Source: Lachnospiraceae bacterium UBA3814
GTDB lineage: Bacteria; Bacillota; Clostridia; Lachnospirales; Lachnospiraceae
Direction: 5' to 3'
DNA: 12,268 nucleotides
Assembly: GCA_002368575.1 (NCBI GenBank)
Contig: DFEA01000015.1
Span: 1-12,268 of the forward strand
Part shown: in pieces, positions 6,010 through 12,268 of the stretch
Numbering within the stretch: the first letter of the stretch is position 1
Layout: every line of letters begins with the position of its first letter
Notes under the pieces: generated by a model
Database searches by the model: none
What the model saw: only the letters and a program-made list of their open reading frames with translations
Told to the model about the DNA's origin: nothing
Made by a program: the position numbers and the translations under genes

Positions 6010-6050
6010 AAAAAAACAAACGGATCTCAGCCGGTGCCAAAATCCGTTTT
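6010..6050 (-). terminator. Intrinsic terminator after codY
   Basis: On the minus strand an 8-bp perfect stem (AAACGGAT/ATCCGTTT) with a 16-base loop is followed by G and seven Ts. It lies about 38 bases beyond the codY stop and just before the flgB promoter. It separates codY from the flagellar operon, fully or partly. Confidence 0.75.
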
Positions 6051-6087
6051 ATCCATCCTACAATTCCGTTTATAGGAAATATTCAAT

Positions 6088-6879
6088 TCAGCCCTTTGAA
6101 AGATCACCGGCAGTACCTATCTCGTCGAATACCACGGGATTAAGGACCTTGATATAGGTGCCCTTCATTCCGGAGGACTTCGACTCTATCACTCCGGCAC
6201 TCTCAAGCTTTCTAAGAGCATTCACTATGACCGAACGGGTTATCCCCGCCCTGTCGGCTATCCTGCTTGCCACAAGGATGCCCTCTGTTCCGTTAAGCTC
6301 TTCAAATATCTGCCTCAGAGCCTCGGTCTCCGTGGCTGACATGGTAGAAAGAGCGGCGCGCACATCCTTTACACGCCTCAGCTCCTCAGCGTTCTCATCG
6401 GTGAGTGCTCTGATCATCTCAAGCCCCACCACCGTAGCTCCGTATTCACACAATATTATATCGTCAATATCGTACTGATTATTAATATCGCTGTTGTAAA
6501 AAAATAAAGTTCCCAGCCTCTCCCCCGCTATATCGATGGGAGTTATGAGCGCCTGATAGCTTCCCGCCTTCTCCTCCTCAAAGCCAAGCGTAAGGAGATT
6601 AACGTTCTCCTTGGTTGAGAGAATGCCGAGCAGCCTCTCGTTCAGGCTCTCGTCTATGAACTCTCCCACTCTGCTCTTAAGAAGCTCCCCGATGGTTTGG
6701 GTATCCCGTCTGTCGCCTAACCCCAGAAGCTTTCCCTTTCTGCTGATAACAAGGACATTCGAGGAAAGGATATCCTTAAGCACCTCACAGATGTCATTAA
6801 ATACGAATTTGCTTGAATTATTATTATGCAGGAGCCTGTTCAGCATCCTGGTCTTATCCAGTAACTGTAAGCTGCTCAT
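6088..6879 (-). CDS. codY: GTP- and branched-chain-amino-acid-sensing repressor CodY
   Basis: CodY is the global nutritional regulator of low-GC Gram-positives. Bound to isoleucine/leucine/valine and GTP, it represses genes for amino acid uptake and synthesis and, in several species, motility. The 263-residue product has the typical N-terminus (LLDKTRMLNRLLHNN), the GAF-type effector domain (about 1-160, with SRKGKLLGLGD), and the nearly invariant winged HTH at 204-246 (ASRIADRAGITRSVIVNALRK, then LESAGVIES and GMKGTYIKVLN). The ATG at 6879 fits the family N-terminus. The ribosome site is ordinary (GGGAAG, six bases upstream). It has its own promoter downstream of topA and a terminator before flgB. 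The CodV/HslVU genes that sit between topA and codY in Bacillus are absent. Confidence 0.97.
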   Translation of the reverse strand: MSSLQLLDKTRMLNRLLHNNNSSKFVFNDICEVLKDILSSNVLVISRKGKLLGLGDRRDTQTIGELLKSRVGEFIDESLNERLLGILSTKENVNLLTLGFEEEKAGSYQALITPIDIAGERLGTLFFYNSDINNQYDIDDIILCEYGATVVGLEMIRALTDENAEELRRVKDVRAALSTMSATETEALRQIFEELNGTEGILVASRIADRAGITRSVIVNALRKLESAGVIESKSSGMKGTYIKVLNPVVFDEIGTAGDLSKG

Positions 6880-6922
6880 ATCCTTCTTCCCGTACTGAAA
6901 CGATCAGTTTTGTCTATGCATT

Positions 6923-6952
6923 ATTATATAACGGCTTGCCATGATAATTCAA
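6923..6952 (-). promoter_or_regulatory. Candidate codY promoter
   Basis: TTGAAT (6952-6947) is 18 bp from a perfect TATAAT (6928-6923), about 43 bases before the codY ATG. It lies in the 92-base gap after topA, where no convincing topA terminator is visible. Some read-through from topA is therefore possible. Confidence 0.6.
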
Positions 6953-6971
6953 GCTGTTTTCAGTCATTTTT

Positions 6972-9077
6972 TTACTCCTCGGCGGATTCGTCTGACATTT
7001 CATCCGCCCTGCGGTCAATTATCGTGCCGCATTCGGAATTAATGCACTGGAGCTTTGAGCCCTTTTCTACCATCAGTCCGCCGCATTTGGGGCATTTTTC
7101 TTCAGTGGGACGCTGCCAGGACATAAAATCGCATTCGGGACCGTTTTCACAGCCGTAAAACCTCCTGCCCTTTCTTGTCTTCCTGACCACCAGCTCTCCG
7201 CCGCACAGCGGACACTTTACGCCGATCTTTTCCAGATAGGGCTTGGTATTCCTGCATTCGGGAAAGCCCGGACAGGCTAAGAACTTTCCGTGAGGCCCGT
7301 ATTTTATCACCATATTCCTGCCGCACTCCTCACAGATGACGTCACTTACCTCATCCCTTACCTCGACGTGTTCGAGCTCCTTTTCAGCCTGCTTTACGGC
7401 TTCGTCCAGGTCAGGATAGAAATTGGCTATTATAGTGTGCCAGTCCAGGGTCCCCTCGCCTACATTATCGAGAAGGATCTCCATATTAGCGGTAAAATCC
7501 TTGTTGACGATGCTGCTGAAGGAGCTCTTCATGATCTTGTTTACCGCTTCGCCAAGCTCGGTGACAAAGATATTCCTGTTTTCCTTTGCTATATACCTCC
7601 TGGTCAGGAGGGTCGTGATCGTAGGGGCATAGGTGCTGGGCCTTCCTATTCCCAGCTCCTCAAGGGTCCTCACAAGTGAGGCCTCCGTAAAATGCGGCGC
7701 GGGCTGCGTAAAGTGCTGCTTTGCGTCAAAGGAGCCAAAGCTCAGGCTGCTTTCGGTCGTAAGCTCGTTTAAAAGAAGATTTTCCTCCTCCTTCTCATCC
7801 TCGTCCGTGGTATACACCTTCATAAAGCCGTCAAAAACAAGCTTTGAAGCGGACACGCTGAAGCGGTGCTCCCCCGCGCTTATCCTTACCTGCACGGTAT
7901 CATATCTGGCCTGGCTCATCCTGCTTGCGGTAAATCTTTTCCATATAAGAGTATACAGCCTCAGCTGGTCCCTTGACAGGGAATCCTTAAGCCTTGAGGG
8001 GAGCCTGTTTATGTCCGTTGGTCTTATGGCTTCATGGGCATCCTGGATCTTCCTTGAATCCTTTGCCGGCGCGGCATTTTCCGCCATGTAAGCGTCCCCG
8101 TACTGTTCCTTTATGTATTCTGCCGCCATTTCCTCCGCTTCCTTCGCGACCCTGACGGAATCGGTACGCAGATAGGTTATTATTCCCACCGTGCCCTCGT
8201 CCTTTACATCCACTCCCTCGTAAAGCTGCTGGGCGATCCTCATTGTCTTCTGCGTGGAAAAGTTAAGTGTCCTGCTTGCCTCCTGCTGCAGCGTAGAGGT
8301 AGTAAAGGGAAGGGGCGCCTTTTTCCTTCTTTCGCCCTTCTTTACATCGGTGACGGTATATTTTTCTCCCTTCAGCTCCTCCTCAAGCCTTTCAAGCTCC
8401 TCCTTTGAGCCTATATCGGCCTTTTCGCCGTTCTTTCCCGCATAACGGGCAATAAGAGGCTTTTTTTCACCGCTGACCTCAAGGGAAACATCCAGGGTCC
8501 AGTACTCCTCCGGGATAAAGGCATCGATCTCGGCCTCTCTGTCACAGATAAGCCTCAGCGCCACCGATTGCACCCTTCCGGCGCTCAGTCCCCTCTTCAC
8601 CTTAGCCCAGAGAAGGGGCGATATGCGGTAGCCCACTATCCTGTCAAGCATACGCCTTGTCTGCTGGGCATCCACCAGGTTAAGATCTATATCCCTTGCA
8701 TGCTTTAAGGATTCCTTTACGGCATTTTTTGTGATCTCGTTAAAGGTGATACGCTTTACATTCTTACTTTTTTCGTCCAGATTGAGCGCCTTTAAAAGAT
8801 GCCACGAAATGGCCTCGCCTTCACGGTCCGGGTCGGTTGCCAGATATATCTTATCGGCCTTCTTTGCGGCCTTTCTTAAGGAAGCCAAGAGCTCACCCTT
8901 GCCTCTTATGGTAATATACTTGGGCTCGTAATTATGCTCTGTGTCTATGCCGAGCTGACTTTTGGGAAGATCCCTTACATGTCCGTTGCTGGCCATCACC
9001 TCATAATTGGGACCCAGAAATTTCTTTATGGTCCTGACCTTGGCAGGAGACTCGACTATAACAAGATTCTTAGCCAT
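6972..9077 (-). CDS. topA: DNA topoisomerase I (type IA)
   Basis: This enzyme relaxes negative supercoils by a transient 5'-phosphotyrosine single-strand break. The 701-residue product shows the TOPRIM domain at the N-terminus (NLVIVESPAKVRTIKKFLG; DPDREGEA at 82-89) and the core domains. The catalytic tyrosine is in GIITYLRTDSVR (Tyr302). Three C-terminal four-cysteine zinc modules follow: Cys582/585/602/608, Cys622/625/643/649 and Cys662/665/678/683. It ends in a short acidic tail. Size matches Firmicutes TopA. The ATG at 9077 has GGGAG ten bases upstream and a TTGACT/TATAGT promoter in the divergent region. topA lies upstream of codY in Bacillus too, with other genes between. Confidence 0.98.
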   Translation of the reverse strand: MAKNLVIVESPAKVRTIKKFLGPNYEVMASNGHVRDLPKSQLGIDTEHNYEPKYITIRGKGELLASLRKAAKKADKIYLATDPDREGEAISWHLLKALNLDEKSKNVKRITFNEITKNAVKESLKHARDIDLNLVDAQQTRRMLDRIVGYRISPLLWAKVKRGLSAGRVQSVALRLICDREAEIDAFIPEEYWTLDVSLEVSGEKKPLIARYAGKNGEKADIGSKEELERLEEELKGEKYTVTDVKKGERRKKAPLPFTTSTLQQEASRTLNFSTQKTMRIAQQLYEGVDVKDEGTVGIITYLRTDSVRVAKEAEEMAAEYIKEQYGDAYMAENAAPAKDSRKIQDAHEAIRPTDINRLPSRLKDSLSRDQLRLYTLIWKRFTASRMSQARYDTVQVRISAGEHRFSVSASKLVFDGFMKVYTTDEDEKEEENLLLNELTTESSLSFGSFDAKQHFTQPAPHFTEASLVRTLEELGIGRPSTYAPTITTLLTRRYIAKENRNIFVTELGEAVNKIMKSSFSSIVNKDFTANMEILLDNVGEGTLDWHTIIANFYPDLDEAVKQAEKELEHVEVRDEVSDVICEECGRNMVIKYGPHGKFLACPGFPECRNTKPYLEKIGVKCPLCGGELVVRKTRKGRRFYGCENGPECDFMSWQRPTEEKCPKCGGLMVEKGSKLQCINSECGTIIDRRADEMSDESAEE

Positions 9078-9110
9078 ACTGATACACTCCCTTTTTTAAA
9101 GCTGAACCAC

Positions 9111-9140
9111 ACTATACACCCAACAGCGAGGGCAAGTCAA
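9111..9140 (-). promoter_or_regulatory. Candidate topA promoter
   Basis: TTGACT (9140-9135) is 18 bp from TATAGT (9116-9111), 33 bases before the topA ATG. Each box has five of six consensus bases. It is the only clear promoter in the 130-base divergent region. I could not find an equally good plus-strand promoter for the polymerase gene. Confidence 0.6.
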
Positions 9141-9207
9141 GAATAATACGGGAGCCAGGTTGCGGGAGGGAGGGGTCGGTGCTATCATAGACGGCGGAGG
9201 AAGCAGC

Positions 9208-10695
9208 ATGGAAAACAGAACATATATCGCCATAGATCTGAAGAGCTTCTACGCAAGCGTCGAATGTGTGGAGAGGGGGCTCGACCCGCTTGATACAAAC
9301 CTTGTCGTCGCGGATCCGTCACGAAGCGATAAGACCATATGCCTTGCCGTATCCCCGGGGCTCAAAGCCTTCGGTATACCGGGAAGGCCAAGACTGTTCC
9401 AGGTGATCAGGGCTGTAAACGAGATAAATATCAGGCGCAAAAGCAGGGCACCCGGGCAGGAGCTTACCTGTCGCTCCCCCTTCTTATCGGAGCTTTCGGC
9501 AAATCCTTCAGCAGAGCTTGACTATATCGTGGCTCCTCCGCGGATGGCTCTGTACATGCGCTACAGCACCGATATTTACAGTATCTATCTCCGATATATA
9601 GCTCCCGAGGATATCCATGTCTATTCCTGCGACGAGGTATTCATGGATGTGACCTCCTATCTTGACACCTACGAAATGACAGCCCGAAAGCTCACCGCAA
9701 GGATAATACGGGATGTATCTGAGGCCACCGGCATTACCGCCACTGCAGGCATAGGGACCAATCTTTTTCTCTGTAAGGCCGCAATGGATATAATGGCCAA
9801 GCATATCCCCGGTGATGAGGACGGGGTAAGGATCGCCGAGCTTAATGAGCAGAGCTTCCGAAAGGAGCTGTGGTCGCATACTCCCCTTACCGATTTCTGG
9901 AGGATAGGCGCAGCCACGGAGAAAAAGCTTAATGAAAACGGCCTGTATACACTCGGTGATGTCGCAAGAGAATCCGAGATAAATGAAGACTACTTTTACC
10001 GCACCTTCGGTGTAAACGCCGAGCTTTTGATAGACCATGCCTGGGGTTTTGAGCCAGTAACGATCGCTGATATCAGACAGTATAAGCCCGAAAGCAGGAG
10101 CATAAGCTCCGGTCAGGTCCTCATGCGTCCCTACAGCTTTGATGAGGCCCGCACAGTCGTCCGGGAAATGACCGATGCCCTTTCTCTCGACCTTGTGGAA
10201 AAGGGCCTGGTCTGCAGCACAACGGTGCTGACGATAAGCTATGAAGCCCTGAAGGATACAAAGGCTTACACGGGCGAGATTCATTTAAACTATTACGGAA
10301 AGCCGGCTCCAAAGCACGCTCACGGCACCGCGCACCTTCCGTGGCCGACTTCCTCCTCCGATATCATGACAGAGGCTGTACTTAAGCTGTATGACAGGAT
10401 AGTTGACAGAAAGCTTCTGATAAGAAGGATAAATATAGCTGCCTTGAAAACAGTTCCGGAAAAAGAGGCTTCCGCTCAGCCTGAAAACGGCCAGCTGAAC
10501 CTGTTCTCCGATTTCGGGCTGAATAACCTGAGCAGGGACCAGGAGGAAAGGTTCCTTAAGGAAAGAGCCCTGCAGCAGGCAGAGCTTAAGATCAGAAGGA
10601 AGTTTGGCAATAACGCCATCCTCAGAGGCACAAGCTTCAGGGAGGGCGCTACCGGAAGGGAACGAAACGCCCAGATAGGGGGACATAAGGCGTGA
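9208..10695 (+). CDS. Y-family translesion DNA polymerase (UvrX/YqjW-like)
   Basis: Y-family polymerases copy damaged templates with low fidelity. The 495-residue product has catalytic Asp10 in IAIDLKSFYASVEC and Asp142-Glu143 in YSCDEVFMDVTS. A palm/thumb motif GIGTNLFLCKAAMDIMAK spans 181-197, with helix-hairpin-helix sequence around 228-255. The little-finger start is RSISSGQVLMRPY (297-309). QLNLF at 429-433 fits a beta-clamp-binding motif (QLxLF type). It ends IGGHKA, which I associate with clostridial members of this family. The first catalytic motif reads DLKSFYASVE rather than the DMDAFFASVE of DinB, placing it nearer UvrX/YqjW. I chose the ATG at 9208, which has GGAGGA nine bases upstream, over a TTG at 9160. 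It overlaps the YolD-like gene by four bases. Confidence 0.93.
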   Translation: MENRTYIAIDLKSFYASVECVERGLDPLDTNLVVADPSRSDKTICLAVSPGLKAFGIPGRPRLFQVIRAVNEINIRRKSRAPGQELTCRSPFLSELSANPSAELDYIVAPPRMALYMRYSTDIYSIYLRYIAPEDIHVYSCDEVFMDVTSYLDTYEMTARKLTARIIRDVSEATGITATAGIGTNLFLCKAAMDIMAKHIPGDEDGVRIAELNEQSFRKELWSHTPLTDFWRIGAATEKKLNENGLYTLGDVARESEINEDYFYRTFGVNAELLIDHAWGFEPVTIADIRQYKPESRSISSGQVLMRPYSFDEARTVVREMTDALSLDLVEKGLVCSTTVLTISYEALKDTKAYTGEIHLNYYGKPAPKHAHGTAHLPWPTSSSDIMTEAVLKLYDRIVDRKLLIRRINIAALKTVPEKEASAQPENGQLNLFSDFGLNNLSRDQEERFLKERALQQAELKIRRKFGNNAILRGTSFREGATGRERNAQIGGHKA

Positions 10696-11111
10696 AAAGG
10701 AATGATTACAGCGATATAATCGATCATCCGCATCATCAGTCGGCCTCAAGGCCTCATATGTCGATGAATGACCGGGCGGCACAGTTTTCCCCCTTTGCAG
10801 CCCTTACCGGATATCATGCCGCGGTTGACGAAACTGCAAGGCTTACGCAGAAGCGGATCATACCGGATGAGGATGCGATAGCCGCGGTTGACGAGGCTCT
10901 CAGGTATCTTTCGGGAAGGGTCTCAGAGCATCCCGAGGCTCTCATCACATTTTTTGTGCCTGATGATAAGAAGGAGGGAGGCTCCTATACCGAAAAAGCC
11001 GGAAGGGTCAGCAAAATAGACATGTATAACCGGTCTGTCCTGTTCATGAGCGGAGAAAGCATCCACTTTGAGGATATCCTGCACATTGAATTGCCTCAGG
11101 AGCCGACCTGA
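10692..11111 (+). CDS. YolD-like protein, partner of the Y-family polymerase
   Basis: The 139-residue product begins with a variable basic/His-rich stretch and contains SMNDRAAQFSPFAALTGYHA (about 24-43). This is the core signature of the YolD-like family (M.xRxxQFxPFxALTGY). The remainder resembles the SH3-like WYL/YolD fold region. Family members sit beside Y-family polymerases in Bacillus (yqjX-yqjW) and Clostridia; their role is presumed accessory or regulatory in damage tolerance. The GTG start at 10692 overlaps the polymerase TGA (GTGA), and a G-run (AGGGGG) lies about ten bases upstream, which indicates translational coupling. A strong hairpin terminator follows. Confidence 0.88.
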   Translation: MKRNDYSDIIDHPHHQSASRPHMSMNDRAAQFSPFAALTGYHAAVDETARLTQKRIIPDEDAIAAVDEALRYLSGRVSEHPEALITFFVPDDKKEGGSYTEKAGRVSKIDMYNRSVLFMSGESIHFEDILHIELPQEPT

Positions 11112-11131
11112 CCGGTTTTCCCTGAAAACAG

Positions 11132-11159
11132 ACAGGAGGGGCTTCCCCCTCCTGTTTTC
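11132..11159 (+). terminator. Intrinsic terminator of the polymerase/YolD operon, possibly bidirectional
   Basis: A 9-bp GC-rich stem (ACAGGAGGG/CCCTCCTGT, loop GCTTCC) is followed by TTTCC on the plus strand. It begins about 20 bases past the YolD stop. On the minus strand the stem is followed by CTGTTTTC, so it may also stop transcripts of the convergent HTH gene. Confidence 0.8.
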
Positions 11160-11177
11160 CCGTGACGCCACGGGCAC

Positions 11178-11879
11178 CTATATCTCAAAGCTTCCCACAT
11201 TCTTTCCGGCAACATAGTACACTCTGTTTTCCTCGGGCTTGATATAGATGTTCAGCCCGCCTCTGCTCTTTCCGGCAGCTTCCCTTGCCCTGTTGATGAT
11301 ATCCGCATATGGGATCGCCTTTCCCATATACTGAAGCTCTATGCTTATATTATCAGCACCCGCACTGACACCTCCGGCGGTCTCCTGCTCGTTTGCTTCC
11401 TTTTGCTCTGATGCTTTGACCTTCTCCCTGCCTGATTTCCTGTCTTTAGCAGGCTTTTTCTCCTTTTTGGACCTGCTGCCTGCCCCGGCACGGGAGCCCT
11501 TCTTCTGTTTGGGAGCCTTTTCCGCCTCTGACGGCTTCTCTGTAATGACCTCATTACCTGCTTCCTTAAGAGCGGGCTCTTCCTTTGCCTTAACAGGCTC
11601 CTCTGTATCCTCTGCCTTCCCGGGCTTTTCGGGCTCCTCTGCCTTTACAGGCTCCTCTTCCTTAACGGGCCCGGGTTCAGCCTTTGGTTCGTCCGAAAAG
11701 TATGCCTCGTCCTTTCCGTAAAACCTTGCAAGTGCAGAGACCAGAGCCGCGCCCGGCTTGCTTATACCCCTTTCCACACGCGAATAGGTATTTATATGAA
11801 CTCCCAGGACTTCCGCCATATCCTTCTGGGACAGGCCTTTTTCATTTCTCAGCTTTACCAACTTCTTTTCAAGACCCAT
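11178..11879 (-). CDS. HTH (XRE-type) protein with long charged linker and DUF6465-like C-terminus
   Basis: The 233-residue product has three parts. Residues 1-62 are a clear XRE/Cro-type HTH (LRNEKGLSQKDMAEVLGVHI, then NTYSRVERG). Residues 63-122 are a Glu/Pro/Lys-rich tract with repeated EEPVKA-like units, and 123-156 form a strongly basic Lys/Arg/Ser/Gly tract reminiscent of histone-H1-like tails. Residues 177-233 form a compact domain (ISIELQYMGKAIPYADIINR, later LNIYIKPEENRVYYVAG). This resembles what I recall as DUF6465 in Lachnospiraceae; the function is unknown. The ATG at 11879 has AAGGAG eight bases upstream, overlapping the end of the HU gene, so the two are co-transcribed. It may regulate its own operon or act as a DNA-bridging protein; both are inference. 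Confidence 0.8.
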   Translation of the reverse strand: MGLEKKLVKLRNEKGLSQKDMAEVLGVHINTYSRVERGISKPGAALVSALARFYGKDEAYFSDEPKAEPGPVKEEEPVKAEEPEKPGKAEDTEEPVKAKEEPALKEAGNEVITEKPSEAEKAPKQKKGSRAGAGSRSKKEKKPAKDRKSGREKVKASEQKEANEQETAGGVSAGADNISIELQYMGKAIPYADIINRAREAAGKSRGGLNIYIKPEENRVYYVAGKNVGSFEI

Positions 11880-11891
11880 GACATTATCTCC

Positions 11892-12194
11892 TTATTTCTT
11901 CTTCTTTCCCTTTCCCTTCGGAGCGTTGACCGCATCCTTAAGAGCCTTTCCCGCTTTAAAGGCAGGCGCCGCTGAAGCAGCGATCTTTATTTCCTCGCCG
12001 GTCTGGGGATTTCTGCCCGTTCTTGCCGCTCTCTCCCTTGTTTCAAACGTGCCGAAGCCAACGAGAGTCACCTTTTCCTTTTTGGAAAGCTCTTCGGTCA
12101 CAGTATCCGTAAAAGCCTCAAGCACGGCGCCGGCATCCTTTCTGGATACTCCGGCCTTATCCGCCAGCACAGCTATCAGTTCTGTTTTATTCAT
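11892..12194 (-). CDS. HU-type DNA-binding nucleoid protein
   Basis: HU bends and compacts DNA and is usually an abundant chromosomal architectural protein. The 100-residue product carries the full family fold: MNKTELIAVLADKAG, VTLVGFGTFETRERAARTGR (43-62) and the DNA-arm sequence GRNPQTGEEIKIAASAAPAF (60-79). It extends about ten residues beyond the usual 90 into a Lys/Gly tail (KGKGKKKK). The ATG at 12194 has GGAGG seven bases upstream, and the MNKTEL start is typical. A longer in-frame extension to 12257 runs through the promoter and is rejected. It is the first gene of a pair with the HTH protein, 12 bases apart. Confidence 0.95.
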   Translation of the reverse strand: MNKTELIAVLADKAGVSRKDAGAVLEAFTDTVTEELSKKEKVTLVGFGTFETRERAARTGRNPQTGEEIKIAASAAPAFKAGKALKDAVNAPKGKGKKKK

Positions 12195-12228
12195 AACATA
12201 ACCTCCATTAAATAAATATAGTGTAACT

Positions 12229-12257
12229 ATTGTATCATTAAACAGCCGCATATACAA
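12229..12257 (-). promoter_or_regulatory. Candidate promoter of the HU/HTH operon
   Basis: TTGTAT (12257-12252) is separated by 17 bp from TACAAT (12234-12229), about 35 bases before the HU ATG. Spacing is ideal and the -10 has five of six consensus bases. Confidence 0.6.
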
Positions 12258-12268
12258 GCCTTCGCCGC

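Noticed and set aside
6930..6957. topA terminator from GCTTG/CAAGC inverted repeat
   Set aside because: Five-base stem with a long loop and no T-run on the minus strand; it overlaps the codY promoter.
9160..9207. Upstream TTG start for the polymerase
   Set aside because: The added 16 residues are Gly-rich, come from the ribosome-site region, and match no family feature. The ATG at 9208 has a proper GGAGGA site.
9217..9232. LexA-like site (GAACATAT followed by ATCG)
   Set aside because: Only the left half fits and it lies inside the polymerase coding sequence.
9508..10284. 258-aa minus-strand ORF
   Set aside because: It lies entirely antisense to the Y-family polymerase, which has clear catalytic motifs. 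It has no recognisable domain or ribosome site.
12195..12257. N-terminal extension of HU
   Set aside because: It reads through a well-spaced promoter and the ribosome site; the family starts at MNKTEL.

Overview
The window looks like a chromosomal segment of a motile, Gram-positive Clostridia-class bacterium, most likely Lachnospiraceae. The flgB-flgC-fliE-fliF-fliG-fliH-fliI order downstream of codY and topA, a CodY repressor, strong AGGAGG-type ribosome sites, a Y-family polymerase ending in IGGHKA next to a YolD-like gene, and an HTH protein with a DUF6465-like C-terminus all point there. The family-level assignment is inference. I see no insertion sequence, phage gene, tRNA, rRNA or CRISPR.

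Layout. Positions 1-5949 are the promoter-proximal part of a flagellar basal-body operon on the minus strand. In transcription order it runs flgB, flgC, fliE, fliF, fliG, fliH and the start of fliI, which leaves through the left edge. A sigma-A-like promoter and a terminator separate it from codY (6088-6879). CodY has its own promoter and follows topA (6972-9077). Divergent from topA on the plus strand is a two-gene translesion-synthesis operon (Y-family polymerase and YolD-like protein, 9208-11111). It ends in a strong hairpin terminator facing a convergent minus-strand pair: an HU-type nucleoid protein (11892-12194) followed by an HTH protein with a long charged linker (11178-11879).

How the genes work together. 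FliF forms the MS ring. FliE, FlgB and FlgC build the proximal rod. FliG is the rotor/switch protein, and FliH and FliI form the export ATPase complex. CodY next to the operon links motility to branched-chain amino acid and GTP status in related Firmicutes, and a weak CodY-like site overlaps the flgB promoter.

The most unusual signal is in the three gaps flgB/flgC, flgC/fliE and fliE/fliF. They are filled with repeated palindromic modules, here called alpha, beta and gamma. Their arms differ between copies but change in compensating pairs, while loops and flanks are conserved. In every gap the last hairpin before the next gene (alpha) ends in G-[CT]-G-C-A directly abutting that gene's Shine-Dalgarno sequence. 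The other flagellar junctions (fliF/fliG/fliH) are tight or overlapping and lack these modules. No intergenic stretch exceeds about 155 bases.
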